DNA from: Pseudopyrenochaeta lycopersici
Lineage: Eukaryota > Ascomycota > Dothideomycetes > Pleosporales > Pseudopyrenochaetaceae
Assembly: GCA_003313425.1 (NCBI GenBank)
Contig: NHZP01000041.1
Span: 186,001 to 250,000, forward strand
DNA length: 64,000 nucleotides
Reading direction: 5' to 3'
Under the pieces are notes generated by a model, which saw nothing but the letters and a program-made list of their open reading frames with translations, made no database searches and was not told where the DNA came from. Each line of letters begins with the position of its first letter. Positions within the stretch are counted from its first letter, which is position 1. Made by a program: the position numbers and the translations under genes. Shown here piece after piece: positions 44,669-54,983 of the stretch.

Positions 44669-45475
44669 GTCACCTCTGGCCACCTGGCTAGAGAAGGCAG
44701 TCACCCACATAGGTGCTACCTTTTCCACTGCCGACAAGAAATCTTCTATAATGTCGTCATTATGTTGTACCTCCGCGACTCCTTCGGTCTCAGCGTCAGT
44801 TGCTGCTCGATCGTATTCGGCAAGCCATATATCCCAGTTTACTGGGGTCCTCATTGGCTTCAATGCATTGTGATATCTTGTTCGTGCTCGTTGGCGTTCT
44901 TCGAGTGGGTTGATTCCTACTGTCCTTCGGATATCAATAATCCATCGGCGAATCGTGGTGCCAGGGAGGCAGCAGTTGCGCTGAATGTGCGCTGATACTG
45001 TGCTCTGAATGTGCGTTGCAAGTAACCGATAGTTAGCCCGTTCTCTGTCGTATTTCTTCTCGTCGATCTTGTAGGCTTCGAGCTGTACCTTGTAGTCGTC
45101 TCGATCGGCCTTGTATGTTTCCTGGCTTTCAGGTGATAAGTCCGATAGTTTTGTCGGTGTAGCTGGAGTTGCATCGGTTCGGGACGGGTTTGATCTTGTT
45201 GGCTGGCTTGATGATCCAACCCGGTTACCCCGAGAGTTTGACGACGCGCTGGGTGCCGGTCGTTGGACTACAGCCGGTACGTAGTCAGCTAATCGTGGTA
45301 GGACTGGGGGGATCGGTTCCAGCAAAGGTTCTCTAGTTCCATCAGGGTCTGCGATTGCCCATACGTCGTGGAACTCTGCTTTTGCTTTGAGTTGTAGTAA
45401 CCATGGCGTGTAGTTCGTGTAGTCGGTGAGGATGATCGTAGCGTCGCGTACGCCGGTAATATTTGCGTGAGACAT
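44663..45475 (-). pseudogene. Copia gag, truncated by the hAT
   Basis: The minus-strand frame starts at ATG 45475, 38 bp inside the LTR, and runs 270 residues to the hAT edge. DYTNYTPWLLQLKAKAEFHDVWAI is typical of the N-terminus of Copia gag (DUF4219/UBN2-type), followed by a Ser/Pro linker and a long helical capsid-like region (WDIWLAEYDRAATDAE, EDFLSAVEKVAP). The zinc knuckle, protease, integrase and reverse transcriptase are missing. The last residues before the stop are read from the hAT terminus. Confidence 0.78.
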
Positions 45476-45512
45476 GGTCCTCGCTCGTTATAGGGTCAGT
45501 GAGACTCTTAAT

Positions 45513-45687
45513 TGTCAGAATTTAATGAATCTTTTTGGTCATGATCGTGGATCAGAATTGATTGTATTTTCGTTGGTTCTGTTTTCTCTCCTTTTTAAAC
45601 ACAGACCTGATACATCGATGATACATAGGTGATACCGTCCACGATGCAGTATTCGTATACTTCAGTTTTTATGCCTCTTATCTGACA
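45513..45687 (-). repeat. Copia LTR (175 bp) of the truncated element
   Basis: Read on the minus strand, the repeat starts TGTCAGATAAGAGGC and ends TTCTGACA, with a TTTAAAA promoter-like stretch in the middle. It lies just upstream of the gag start, as a 5' LTR should. Its termini resemble the family A solo LTRs, but the interior differs. Confidence 0.7.
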
Positions 45688-45784
45688 CATGTCAATTTGC
45701 CATCTAATACGATGATAACTAATAACTGAATGTTATCCTACCATTCTCTTAATCCTAACCCCTTTCATGAAGCGCTCCTAAGAA

Positions 45785-46417
45785 CTACTTTCTGCCAGGC
45801 TGATTAGAAGTGCCTGGTGCATCAGATTGATTAAGCACATTGCTACCCTTATGAATAGTAAACGTAATTTTGTTGCCTGGGCGAAGTGCTTTTACATTAT
45901 CATAGTTATAGTGTAGCCGGTTGATAATCTTTGCCTCAGCATTTGGGTTCTTCTTTTTTAGTCCCCTTATGGTAGCATCTAAATATTCTTGTTTATAATA
46001 TGCGATAGTAATACCATTTTCGTCTAAGTCCCCCATTTCTTGAATTCTATCATATGCTTCTGCAGCATCTGCCTCTTCATGGCCGCAGAGGATGTGGAAG
46101 GCGGATGGATTATTTTCTCCGTCCCAGAAGACGAGTACGGTACAGCCGCTTAGGTCGGTGATTGCAATTGCATCGAGATTCTTCCTGGCAAACGTGCTGC
46201 CGTAAATCCATTGGTTCTCTCGCATGTCCATGGGAGTAGTAGTCTGCCCCCGGGCAAAAGTCCTGCGCTCGAGGCTGTGGGGAGCGTTCAGACCATGAGA
46301 CTCGACGGTAGAGATGTCGATGGCGCGGGCCTCAGCGTTACTGTCTGGGAAGGGAGCTGCAGCAATCCCGCTAAGAAGCACGGAGGCTGCAAAGAGGAGG
46401 CTCTTGATATTCACCAT
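45785..46417 (-). CDS. Small secreted protein with LSGC-type Cys/His motif
   Basis: An intron-free minus-strand gene of 210 residues. It starts with a clear signal peptide (hydrophobic core to about residue 20, ending AAA before PFPD) and a Kex2-like LERR at 49-52, suggesting a processed pro-form. The mature part has only two Cys. Cys92 lies in DLSGCTV and His108 follows 16 residues later in SAFHILCG. That LSGC-plus-His arrangement resembles the catalytic motif of CNF1/BLF1/CheD-type glutamine deamidases, though overall similarity is not demonstrated. Length, secretion and repeat-rich surroundings fit a candidate effector. There are no stops or RIP signs. It could equally be an unrelated secreted protein. 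Confidence 0.75.
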   Translation of the reverse strand: MVNIKSLLFAASVLLSGIAAAPFPDSNAEARAIDISTVESHGLNAPHSLERRTFARGQTTTPMDMRENQWIYGSTFARKNLDAIAITDLSGCTVLVFWDGENNPSAFHILCGHEEADAAEAYDRIQEMGDLDENGITIAYYKQEYLDATIRGLKKKNPNAEAKIINRLHYNYDNVKALRPGNKITFTIHKGSNVLNQSDAPGTSNQPGRK

Positions 46418-46894
46418 CTTGAAACTGTTTGCGATTCGTGGATCAAGGATGGATTAGGAGATTGTTGCAAAGTATGCAAGGGAGAGAATATGCGGCTAGA
46501 AGTGGCGAGTTGAAAGTAGCTGTTCTTGTTGGTGAGTTTGACTGTGATGATGAATTCTGACAACGAAGAGAATTGTACGACCTATATACTCGCATTTTCA
46601 TCGTTCCTGAAGGGTTCTCTCCTCGTCGTTACTCAGAAAATGAGACTCGTGACTTGCATAGTAACCCACAATCTCCTGGATACTAAAAGACATTGCACAT
46701 GGGATTTAACGTAAGATGACCGGGATAAGCTAAAAGTAGTAAGAGCATTAGTAATAAATGTGCTAGGTATGTAGGAAGTTGTAGGAAGATGTTGAGTCAG
46801 ATTTAGATGTACAATGCTGCGCCTTTGCTGAATTGGTTAATTAGGCGAAGGTCCTTGGCCTCTGAAGCTCCGCCGGGCGTTGATGAGCGCCTTA
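46418..46894. other. Upstream region of the secreted gene
   Basis: Non-coding DNA carrying the presumed promoter of the secreted protein gene, ending at the MITE insertion. I cannot point to a specific control element. Confidence 0.4.
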
Positions 46895-47184
46895 ACGTGC
46901 CGCGCCCCACCTGAGGAACGCCACTACCTAAGGAACGCGAACACTAAATTCCTGCCAAACTTCAACACACGATTTCTCCACCACCATGGCAGAATTAGGC
47001 TGCCACAAAGGCTTCTTACGTAATCTGATGCTGCGCAATTACTCTATATACCTAGTCCAGCTCACCACCAAAAAGTCCCGTGATAATAGCTATTGTTGGT
47101 GGCTCTATAGCCTCATAAAGTTGAGAGCGCACATGGCTGTTCGCGTGTATCAGCTGGGCTCATGCACCAGGTGGTGGGGCACGT
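46895..47184 (+). mobile_element. 290-bp MITE derived from a pogo-like element
   Basis: The ends begin ACGTGCC(G) with the inverted CCCCACCTG/CAGGTGGTGGGG and are flanked by TA (46893-46894 and 47185-47186). The first 100 bp match the right end of the pogo copy at 61858-63971, up to and including its transposase ATG. The remaining 190 bp match that copy's opposite end. It is therefore an internal deletion derivative of that family. The 70-codon frame at 46986 is the fused residue of both ends and not a real gene. Confidence 0.88.
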
Positions 47185-47680
47185 TAAGCAGTTGCTGATT
47201 GGCTCTAGGGCTCAGAAGTTTCAGATACCGAATTTTGAGTGCCGCGTCTGATTCCTAAGATGAGGCTGATTCAGGAGTCAAATCTGATTCATCAATTAAT
47301 CTTCTTCAAGGAAAGGAGGCTGTGCCTGCCAGATTCGGGTATGTCGAGGCTTCGCGTTTCATGAAGCGTTGGCAGTGGAGCCACGGCGTCGGTCTTTTCG
47401 CGGTCGATGTTGAAAACGTCATCCGACAGCAATACCGTTGGTGCCGTGTTGGTGCCTATATGAAGTATTGTGGCAATGCATTTACCTTCAAAAGCACAAC
47501 AACTACGTGTATTCATGCACGCATAGATGATTGTTGATTTGACGTTGAACGATATTGAGCTAGCCAACCGTGTCATCACTGACGGCAAACGGCTGCATCT
47601 GTTTTCCATTTCTCAACCATCAACTTCACTACACGACACATCCGACTTTCTTGCATCAGTCTGTCCAATCAAACGCAACA
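47185..47680. other. Spacer with GATTCA repeats
   Basis: No gene is seen. At 47230-47300 the pentamer GATTC recurs three times, resembling the GATTC-rich right end of the hAT at 54150-54234. The rest should hold the promoter of the F-box-like gene. Confidence 0.35.
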
Positions 47681-49627
47681 ATGAGCACGACCAAAGTCAC
47701 CATGCCTTCTCTGCCACTCGAGATAGTGCAGCAGATAGCAGATTGGGTTGAAACAGTGCATCGACCTAGCCTTTTCGCGTTAAGTCTAGCAAGCAAGGCT
47801 TGTCATAGGGCCACAGCATTTCTCATTTTTCGGAAGATTAGTATTATGATCAAGGATCGCGAAGGATTGCGGCGCGACACCAGCAGACTTGTTACGGCTC
47901 TCTTCCGCATGGATTCCGCTCGTCACGTCCAAAGCATAACCATCGAAGGTGCTCTACGCCTCAACACCAAAAAGACGGATATATATGACCCTAATTTGGG
48001 TTGTTTCAAACGATCTGGCCTTACTGAGATACTAGATGACGAAGAACTCATAGACTCTAGCCGCCAATTTGTAGTCTATGATGAAGGCGTCATTAAAGAG
48101 TCTTCTGAAGAAGATATAGCATGGGCTCCTTTTGTGAGCCTACTCCAAGCAATAACTGGCCTAAGAGACCTAATCTATAACTGCCAAAGCCAACTCCCAC
48201 CAAGTCTTCTTAGGGCCCTCCATGAGCAGCATCCTTTATGTAGGCTTCATCATCTTACGTTCCGGTTCCGGACCTTATTATGGGGAGTCCCTTATCTTTA
48301 TGAGATGGAGCTTGCTACATCTCCATCTCTATATAGAGTCAAAGTTATCTGCACTGATCAAGATTCAGAGGGCGACTTTGATTATAATATGGATGCCGTG
48401 ATGGAGCTTGCTGCTGGGCTTGCTCCCAACCTTAAGGAGGTTTCCATTGCGGATATCGTTTCAATACTTCCTTCCAGTCAACGCAGTATGCGAAAGCCAT
48501 TATGGCAAGGACTTCCAGGCTTTTCTGGCGAGGGAACTGGGTCCTTGACATCACTATCACTCTATGGATGCGGGTCGACAGCCCTACAAAACTGGACTAA
48601 GCATACGGATTTTGATAAGCTGCAACACCTCGTCATCGGAGGCGGCCAACGAGCAAGGTCATGTGGGCTCACTGGTGAGGACATGGAATGGCTTGCTCGG
48701 AATCATTTATTCCCCAACCTGAAAACGCTCTTCGTAAATCTTAACCGCAACGACGATTACAACGAAAAATCTCACTACAGTGAGAATGCAATCGCCTTTT
48801 TCCAGGCTATTGACTCTCTTGAGGAGCTGACTATTAATGGGCCTATGGAGCCACAAATCATAGAGGCTGTCTTGATCCATCATGGACTGACGCTGAAGAA
48901 GCTCAGTTTGGACCCTTACGAAGCTATGAACAATATCCGCATTCGAAGAGAGATTCCTATGGAATTCACCGAGGATCGCATTTTGCAGATCCAAGCTCTG
49001 TGCCCGGTGCTAGAAAAGCTCGCGATCACAGTCATGCGCGATAAGTCTAGTGCGTCCGAGACTGCCATCTACAAATGCTTTAGTAAAATAGAAAGCTTGA
49101 GATCTCTTTTCCTTACTCTAGATTGCGCCAACTGGCGGATCGGTCGCGACCCAACGTACGACGCCCAGTTTGAAGGGGAGGATCAAGAGCTTGCCTGGAA
49201 CTATTCAAATATTATTAAGAGAGGCAATGTTAGAGAAGCGTTAATCAATAGCGCAGTAGATGAGGGGCTGGCTCGCTCCATCTGGGAGATGATCATCCAG
49301 AGCAAGACAGGCAGACGGCTAGAGCGACTTAAGTTGTGGACAAAGAATGGTGGTGTTTTCACCCACACTGATGCTAATTCCGCCATTGACATGTTTGTAC
49401 AGAGTATGAGTCGGTCGTGGCTGATTAAGCGCCTGCCGCGCGATGATACAGAAGACGTTACGGTGAAGGAACTAAGGCAGCATGCAAGGGAAAATTACGA
49501 ACGTGAACGGCTTGGAAGAATGGATCCAGTGGTTGAACAAATATTCCATTCTATTTGGCCACATAAACAAGATAGCAGAGATTGGCAGGATGACTGGTCT
49601 AGTTTTCCCCTCCCATGGATTCTATGA
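47681..49627 (+). CDS. F-box-like protein with leucine-rich C-terminus
   Basis: An intron-free gene of 648 residues if started at ATG 47681 (context caacaATGA). An upstream in-frame ATG would add 37 residues of poor quality, so the later start is preferred. Residues 8-55 (PSLPLEIVQQIADWV with SLASKACHRATAFLIFRKI) have the F-box pattern that binds Skp1 in SCF ubiquitin ligases. The rest contains irregular leucine-rich segments (LTSLSLYGCG, LQHLVIGGG, LEELTING, LEKLAITV) of the kind used to bind substrates. No target can be inferred. The frame is clean although it lies between transposons. Confidence 0.75.
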   Translation: MSTTKVTMPSLPLEIVQQIADWVETVHRPSLFALSLASKACHRATAFLIFRKISIMIKDREGLRRDTSRLVTALFRMDSARHVQSITIEGALRLNTKKTDIYDPNLGCFKRSGLTEILDDEELIDSSRQFVVYDEGVIKESSEEDIAWAPFVSLLQAITGLRDLIYNCQSQLPPSLLRALHEQHPLCRLHHLTFRFRTLLWGVPYLYEMELATSPSLYRVKVICTDQDSEGDFDYNMDAVMELAAGLAPNLKEVSIADIVSILPSSQRSMRKPLWQGLPGFSGEGTGSLTSLSLYGCGSTALQNWTKHTDFDKLQHLVIGGGQRARSCGLTGEDMEWLARNHLFPNLKTLFVNLNRNDDYNEKSHYSENAIAFFQAIDSLEELTINGPMEPQIIEAVLIHHGLTLKKLSLDPYEAMNNIRIRREIPMEFTEDRILQIQALCPVLEKLAITVMRDKSSASETAIYKCFSKIESLRSLFLTLDCANWRIGRDPTYDAQFEGEDQELAWNYSNIIKRGNVREALINSAVDEGLARSIWEMIIQSKTGRRLERLKLWTKNGGVFTHTDANSAIDMFVQSMSRSWLIKRLPRDDTEDVTVKELRQHARENYERERLGRMDPVVEQIFHSIWPHKQDSRDWQDDWSSFPLPWIL

Positions 49628-49860
49628 TGAACTATACTGTCGTTTATTGCTTTTCTACCTAGCCTACATGAGGCCTAACATGGATTCTACGATGAACTCG
49701 ACTAGAGTTCATCGCTTTTGCACCTTAAGATTTAGCGCCCGCACGGATACTCAACTAAAGTTCATCACTTCTTTATACAAAGTTCTTTACTCATTCTAGC
49801 TTAAAATATAATGCAACTTTCGTATAGCCTATAGAGAAGGTTTAATACCCTATATTACTA
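49628..49860. other. Short spacer before the pogo element
   Basis: AT-rich DNA containing an imperfect short repeat (tgaact...gttcatc). It ends at the TA used by the following element. Confidence 0.4.
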
Positions 49861-51706
49861 ACGTGAGCGGCAAGCGAAACGCCCAGGTAAGCGAAACGCC
49901 CACTCTTGCCAAGACCACACCTCCTTCTACCTTTAACTGCAATGTCTCAACAACTTAATATTGAATTACTCCCTTGTGAGGATAGAATTATCTTAGCTAT
50001 CCAAGCAATGAAAAAAGACGCGACATTAAGTGATCGACGAGCTGCAGCAGTCTACAACGTTCCTAGAAGGACTCTCCGCGACCGACGCGCTGGAAAGCTT
50101 TTACGACGCGACAGCCAACCCAACTCGTCAAAGCTTAACATGCACGAGGAAGACGCGATTATCCAATATATAAGGAAGCTAGACGCGCGAGGATTTGCCC
50201 CTACACTGTCTTATCTCCGTGAGATAGCGAATCAGTTGCTGGCTGCTCGTGGTAGTGGCCAGGTGGGAGAAAAATGGGCCAGAAACTTCGTCTCTCGTAA
50301 GCCTGAGATTAAATCCCAACTAAGTAGGCCACGCGACTACCAGAGAGTCCTATGCAGCGATCCAGATGTTATTAGCCCCTGGTTTGACCTTGTACGCAAC
50401 ATCAAAGCCAAGTACGGCGTCCTAGATGAAGATACCTATAACTTTGACGAGACTGGCTTTACTATGGGCGTAGGAGGGTCCGTCAAGGTGGTAACTGCGT
50501 CTGAGAGACGTACTCGACCACTGGGGATATAACCTGGCAACCGCGAGTGGGTGACGTTAATTGCTGGTATCAACGCTATGGGCTGGACAATTCCACCCTT
50601 CATTATCTTCAAAGCTAAGAACCACAACAAGTCCTGGTTGCCTGATCTATCTAAGGGCTGGCGTATAGGCCTTAGTAAGAACGGCTAGACTAACAATGAA
50701 CTTGGTCTAGCCTGGCTACAGCACTTTATCTAGCATACAGCAGCCCGGACAGTAGGCAGTCACTGGCTACTAGTAATTAATGGCTACGAGAGCTATAATT
50801 CACTTGCCTTCTAGGATCTATGTGAGGAGAACAAGATAATTACCCTCTGTATGCCTTCCTATTTATCCTATATCCTGCAGCCGCTTAATGTGGGCTACTT
50901 TGCGCTATTGAAGCAGGCATACCGGCGAGAGATTAGGGTCTTGGCAGACAGTCACATCACCTACATTGACAAAAAAGCATTCCTAGCTTCCTTTAAGGAG
51001 GTATTCGAGACCTCGTTCTTACAGCAGAATATTCTATCTAGCTTCTAAGCAACTGGCCTAGTCCCACACAGCCTAGAGGTGGTGCTATTAAAGCTTGAGG
51101 TGAAGCCTCGCACGCTGACACCACCTCTACTAGGGCCCACCCCCTGGCACCCCAAAACACCCAGCAACGCCTGGGAGATAGAGGCTCAAACAACACTAAT
51201 TATGAAGAGGATTCGTGACTATAAGAGTTCCTCTCCTGATTCTATTATTAAGATGGTGTTACAAGTTAAAAAGGGATTAACATTGAAGGTACACTCACAC
51301 ACGTTGCTAGAAGCTAGAGTAGCTAGTCTTGAGCAGGTAAATAGAGCTGCTTCTGAGCGGAAAAAGCGTAAGAAAAAGCGGATCCAGCAGGGAGGGACCC
51401 TATTAAAGGAGGAGGGAGAGGACTTAATTACTTAGAGGGACGTTGATGCCTAACTTGAGGTGGAGAGGCGTGCGGAGAGGGCTCAAACAGGTGATAGTAC
51501 AAGGGGTATCTGACGCTGTAAAACTTGTGGAGAGGCAGGACATAATAAGCGCACGTGTAAGAAAGATATAGTAGAAGTAGAGGATTAATTTAAGCTACTA
51601 TAAGCTGTAGTAGCTTTTTGTAGCATTGAGTTGTTAACGTGCAAAGTTGTAAAGCTTGGTGGGGTGGGCGTTTCGCTTACCTGGGCGTTTCGCTTGCCGC
51701 TCACGT
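49861..51706 (+). mobile_element. pogo/Fot1-like element, 42-bp TIRs, TA duplication
   Basis: This 1,846-bp element has ends ACGTGAGCGGCAAGCGAAAC... that are inverted copies of each other and contain two tandem AAGCGAAACGCCCA motifs per end. TA flanks it at 49859-49860 and 51707-51708. The interior is a RIP-damaged transposase. Confidence 0.92.
49942..51585 (+). pseudogene. pogo/Fot1-like transposase, RIP-inactivated
   Basis: From ATG 49942 one frame holds an HTH domain (AAAVYNVPRRTLRDRRAG), a CENP-B-type second HTH (IRKLDARGFAPTLSYLR), NFDETGF with the first catalytic Asp, a TAA at about 50530, and further TAG codons. The second catalytic region reads VINGYESYNS where the family has DGH-ESH, so the key Asp has become Asn and two His have become Tyr. 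All are C-to-T or G-to-A changes. The third motif (ILQPLNVGYF) has also lost its Asp. The C-terminus keeps a coiled coil (RKKRKKKRIQQ) and a zinc knuckle CKTCGEAGHNKRTC. Confidence 0.85.
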
Positions 51707-51836
51707 TAGTTATAACGCTGGCTCCTCCTTCATTTAAGCCGTTTTTAGTTCTTTTAACCCGCCTTTAATAAGATTATCGTTTACAAGTGCCTATCAAAGT
51801 TCCATATACACGCTGCGATCTTAATATCGTTATAAC

Positions 51837-54070
51837 ATGCCTTCTCAGAGCCCTCTAGCAGCTGAAGCGCCTGTTTATGACCTTTCTAGCGATGACGAGA
51901 GCGACGCCCCTTCTACTGCTCTTGCTGTCGTGGAAAACGACCCTCCAGAGGCCAATAGCGAGGTGAACAGTAGCCGGACCAAGAAACGTACTCGTGGGGT
52001 TGTTTTGACAGATATTTGGGCCGCAGCTCGTGAACCAAAGGAGGGAGAGGAGCCCAGGGATAAGCATGGCCATCGATGGTTCTATTGCTCGATTTGTAAG
52101 TGGAAGGGTGCCGCTTCATACCGTATACGAACGCACCTTTGTTCGCATAATATACGGATTGACGATGCTCAACCACCAGCTAAAAGAAGAGCAATAGAGA
52201 GGGCAATATCGGGCTTACCTGGGTTCTTTGACCGCCAGAAGGCGAAGCAAGAAGGTCGTGATCTTACAGAGGAGAAATACCTTAGTAACACAATCAACAA
52301 GCCCGCGTTTCTAGAGGCCCTGGTACAGCTTATTAGTAAGCACTCACTACCGCTTAGCATAGTCGAATGGCCAGAGTTTTACGCGCTCATTGCTTCCGTC
52401 AACTACGTAGCCGCGAACGTAGTTAAAGCAAGCCGCAATAAAGTTCCAGACCTCCTCAAGTCAAGCTTCTTTATGCACAAAGACCAAATCAAGACACGGC
52501 TTCAAGAATCACTTACCTGGATACACTTCTCTATTGATATGTGGAGTTCTCCAGGAAAGACTGGCGTGCTAGGAGTTGTAGCTCACTTCATAGACAAGTC
52601 CTCAAAAAAGGTTGAAAAGGCGCTTTTAGCTCTCAGAGAACTGCCTGGGACTCACAGTGGTGAAGCTCAAGCTGAACACGTTCTACAAGTTATCAATGAG
52701 TATAATCTTGTAGACAAGATTGGCTTCTTTACTCTTGATAACCACGGTGCAAATGATACAATGCTACGAGCGGTCGCACGCTCTATCTCACGCCTTGATC
52801 CTACACGGTGTCGAATTCGCTGTAACGGCCACATCATCAACCTCGTCGTACAAGCATTCTTGTTTGGAAAAGACAAAGAAGCCACAGAAGAAGCTATCCG
52901 GCAGATCGGCGAGCTTTCAAAGCAAGAGCGGAAGGGCAGCAGGGAGAGACTACAAACAGCTGCTGAATGGAGAAAGCTTGGCCCACTTGGAAAGTTACAC
53001 AACTTTGTGATCTGGATACACTCTTCTACAAGACTCTACCAGGCCTGGATTCGGCTTACTGGCCGTATGATACCCAGAGACAACGAGACAAGGTGGAATT
53101 CATGGTGGTTGATGATACACGTAGCGCTTAAGCTCCGTAAAGAGATGAATAACTTTGTACAAGACCACTGGTTGGAGGATGGAATTAAAGAGGATTATTT
53201 AGATCCAAATGATTGGCAAGAACTGATAGAACTACACGACTTCCTTCTCCCGTTCTGGGAGATTACACAGGGCACGCAATTCGATATTTCAAGCCTTGAT
53301 CAGGCTCTGTCAGCAATGGACTTCCTACACCTCCATTTTACTTCCCAATCTGCTCTATACAAAGACCGCAAAGATCTCGCAATGGAGAACCGCCTTGTGA
53401 CTAGTTGGTTCAAGTTTGGAGAGTACTACAAAATGACAGAAGAGTCTCCAGCTTATGCTGCCGCAATTCTTCTGCATCCTTCACTTCGTAAAGCTTGTCT
53501 CCAGAACTCAGATTCGTGGGAGAAAACCGACATCAATAGGGCAGTTCGGGAGGTTAGAAAATTATGGAAAGATCACTTCAAGCCAGCTATAGAACAGCGC
53601 TCTACTCAAGATACGCTAGAAACGCCATACGAGCGATGGAAGCGCGAGAGGTATTTAAATATAGGTGTTGGTAGTACAATAGGTGATGACTTTGAGCGTT
53701 TTATCATAGTATGTTTGCTGAATGTTCTTTATAGTTAAGCTAATTAATTCTACAGGCTACTCCTTATTCTATTGGTGAACAGTCTCCTCTTGAATACTGG
53801 CTTGAGCCAACGCCGCAGAAGACGTATCCTGAACTCAGTTTAATGGCCATCACAATATTCTCTATACCCGCGATGCCCGCAGAGGTGGAGCGTGTATTTA
53901 GTAGTTCTCGGCGTACGATCTCATGGGATCGAACGAGGCTTTCAATCAAGACGCTAGAGATGCTGGAGTGCTTGAAGCATTGGATCACGAGTGGGCTTTC
54001 TTATGAGACTTTTCTGACAGATGAGGCGGTTCAGAGGGCTATAGAGTCTACGGAACAGGAGCTTGCGTGA
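51837..54070 (+). CDS. hAT transposase, intact, two exons
   Basis: Exons 51837-53708 and 53756-54070 encode 728 residues; the 47-nt intron (GTATGT...ACAG) joins in frame. Order of parts: an acidic Ser-rich leader, a BED-like finger (FYCSICKWKG with H-x-CSH), SIDMWSSP (first catalytic Asp) and FFTLDNHGAND (second). CNGHIINLVVQAFLFG, ETRWNSWW and a C-terminal dimerisation domain LMAITIFSIPAMPAEVERVFSSSRRT follow. Unlike the other hAT copies here it has no stops. The conserved signature lies in exon 2, so the intron must be removed for activity. One end probably lies at 54234 (inverted CAGTGATGC); the left end was not identified, perhaps because a pogo element sits upstream. Confidence 0.85.
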
Positions 54071-54838
54071 CTAGAGGCTAAATTAGAAGGTAACAAGTCA
54101 TAATACTACTGCTATACCGTACATCGTACATCACCGCTTCAAATTAGTGAATCAAACTGAATCCGATCCCTGATTCAATGAATCATCCTGAAGCATGCTC
54201 TGCTTCGGGATCAGTCCGGTTCAATGCATCACTGGTTTTAGGCCCCTCGACCCATTCCATCCGTGATGCGGTTCGAAATACCAAGATAGCAGCAAAGCCC
54301 AGAATCTTGCCTTGCTAGCCTAGGTTTTTGTATATATGTTTGTACGTGTGTGCTCCAAGTGCAATGTTGTTCCTTAGTTGCGGGCCCTTTCGTTATGAGA
54401 GCCCTGCTTGCTACCCTGTAACATCAAACCTTACCACCCTCAACTACACATATGATAGCTACAGAAATTGCACGTACAACGAGATGCAGCGAAAAACATA
54501 ATACAATTTTAGGCAAATTCATATGAGAGTAAAATCGCACTGCTAGTGTAGCATCAGGCTTAGTGGTGTCGTTAAAATCTAGATTGGGCTTAGGGTGTCG
54601 TCGAAATCTGAGTTAATTAGGCTTAGTTTGTCGTCGAAATCCAGAGTGGTATAAGCGCCCTCCCTGCAGCTAAAACCACCCCAACTTTGATGCACTACAA
54701 CGCAACAACGAAGCAAGATTAAACTATTCTAGTTGTAGGAAGTGGAAAGGGTGCATTGAAAGTATATAGTCCCGAATTTTTATTCCCTTTTTTGGACGCT
54801 AATTGCAAGTGTTGTAGTGGGGTTTTCGCTAATGGTTT
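54071..54838. repeat. hAT right end and 3-copy tandem repeat
   Basis: The first part contains GATTC/GAATC repeats and a probable hAT terminus at 54234 (minus-strand CAGTGATGCATTGAACC). At 54551-54645 a unit of about 33 bp (GGCTTAG-GTGTCGTCGAAATC) is repeated three times with changes. No gene is present. Confidence 0.6.
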
Positions 54839-54983
54839 CAGCTCGTCGGACTGGCCGACGGTCAATCCGACATTCTCGGTCTCACCGAAAGTCAAAAATT
54901 CAGTCTCTCCGATCAGATATCACCGTACTTTCTAGACCTGTCAACACTTATATCCATATTGGACGAGAACGAACATAGTCATA

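Noticed and set aside
46986..47198. 70-codon open frame
   Set aside because: It is the fused remnant of the two ends of a pogo-like element within the MITE.
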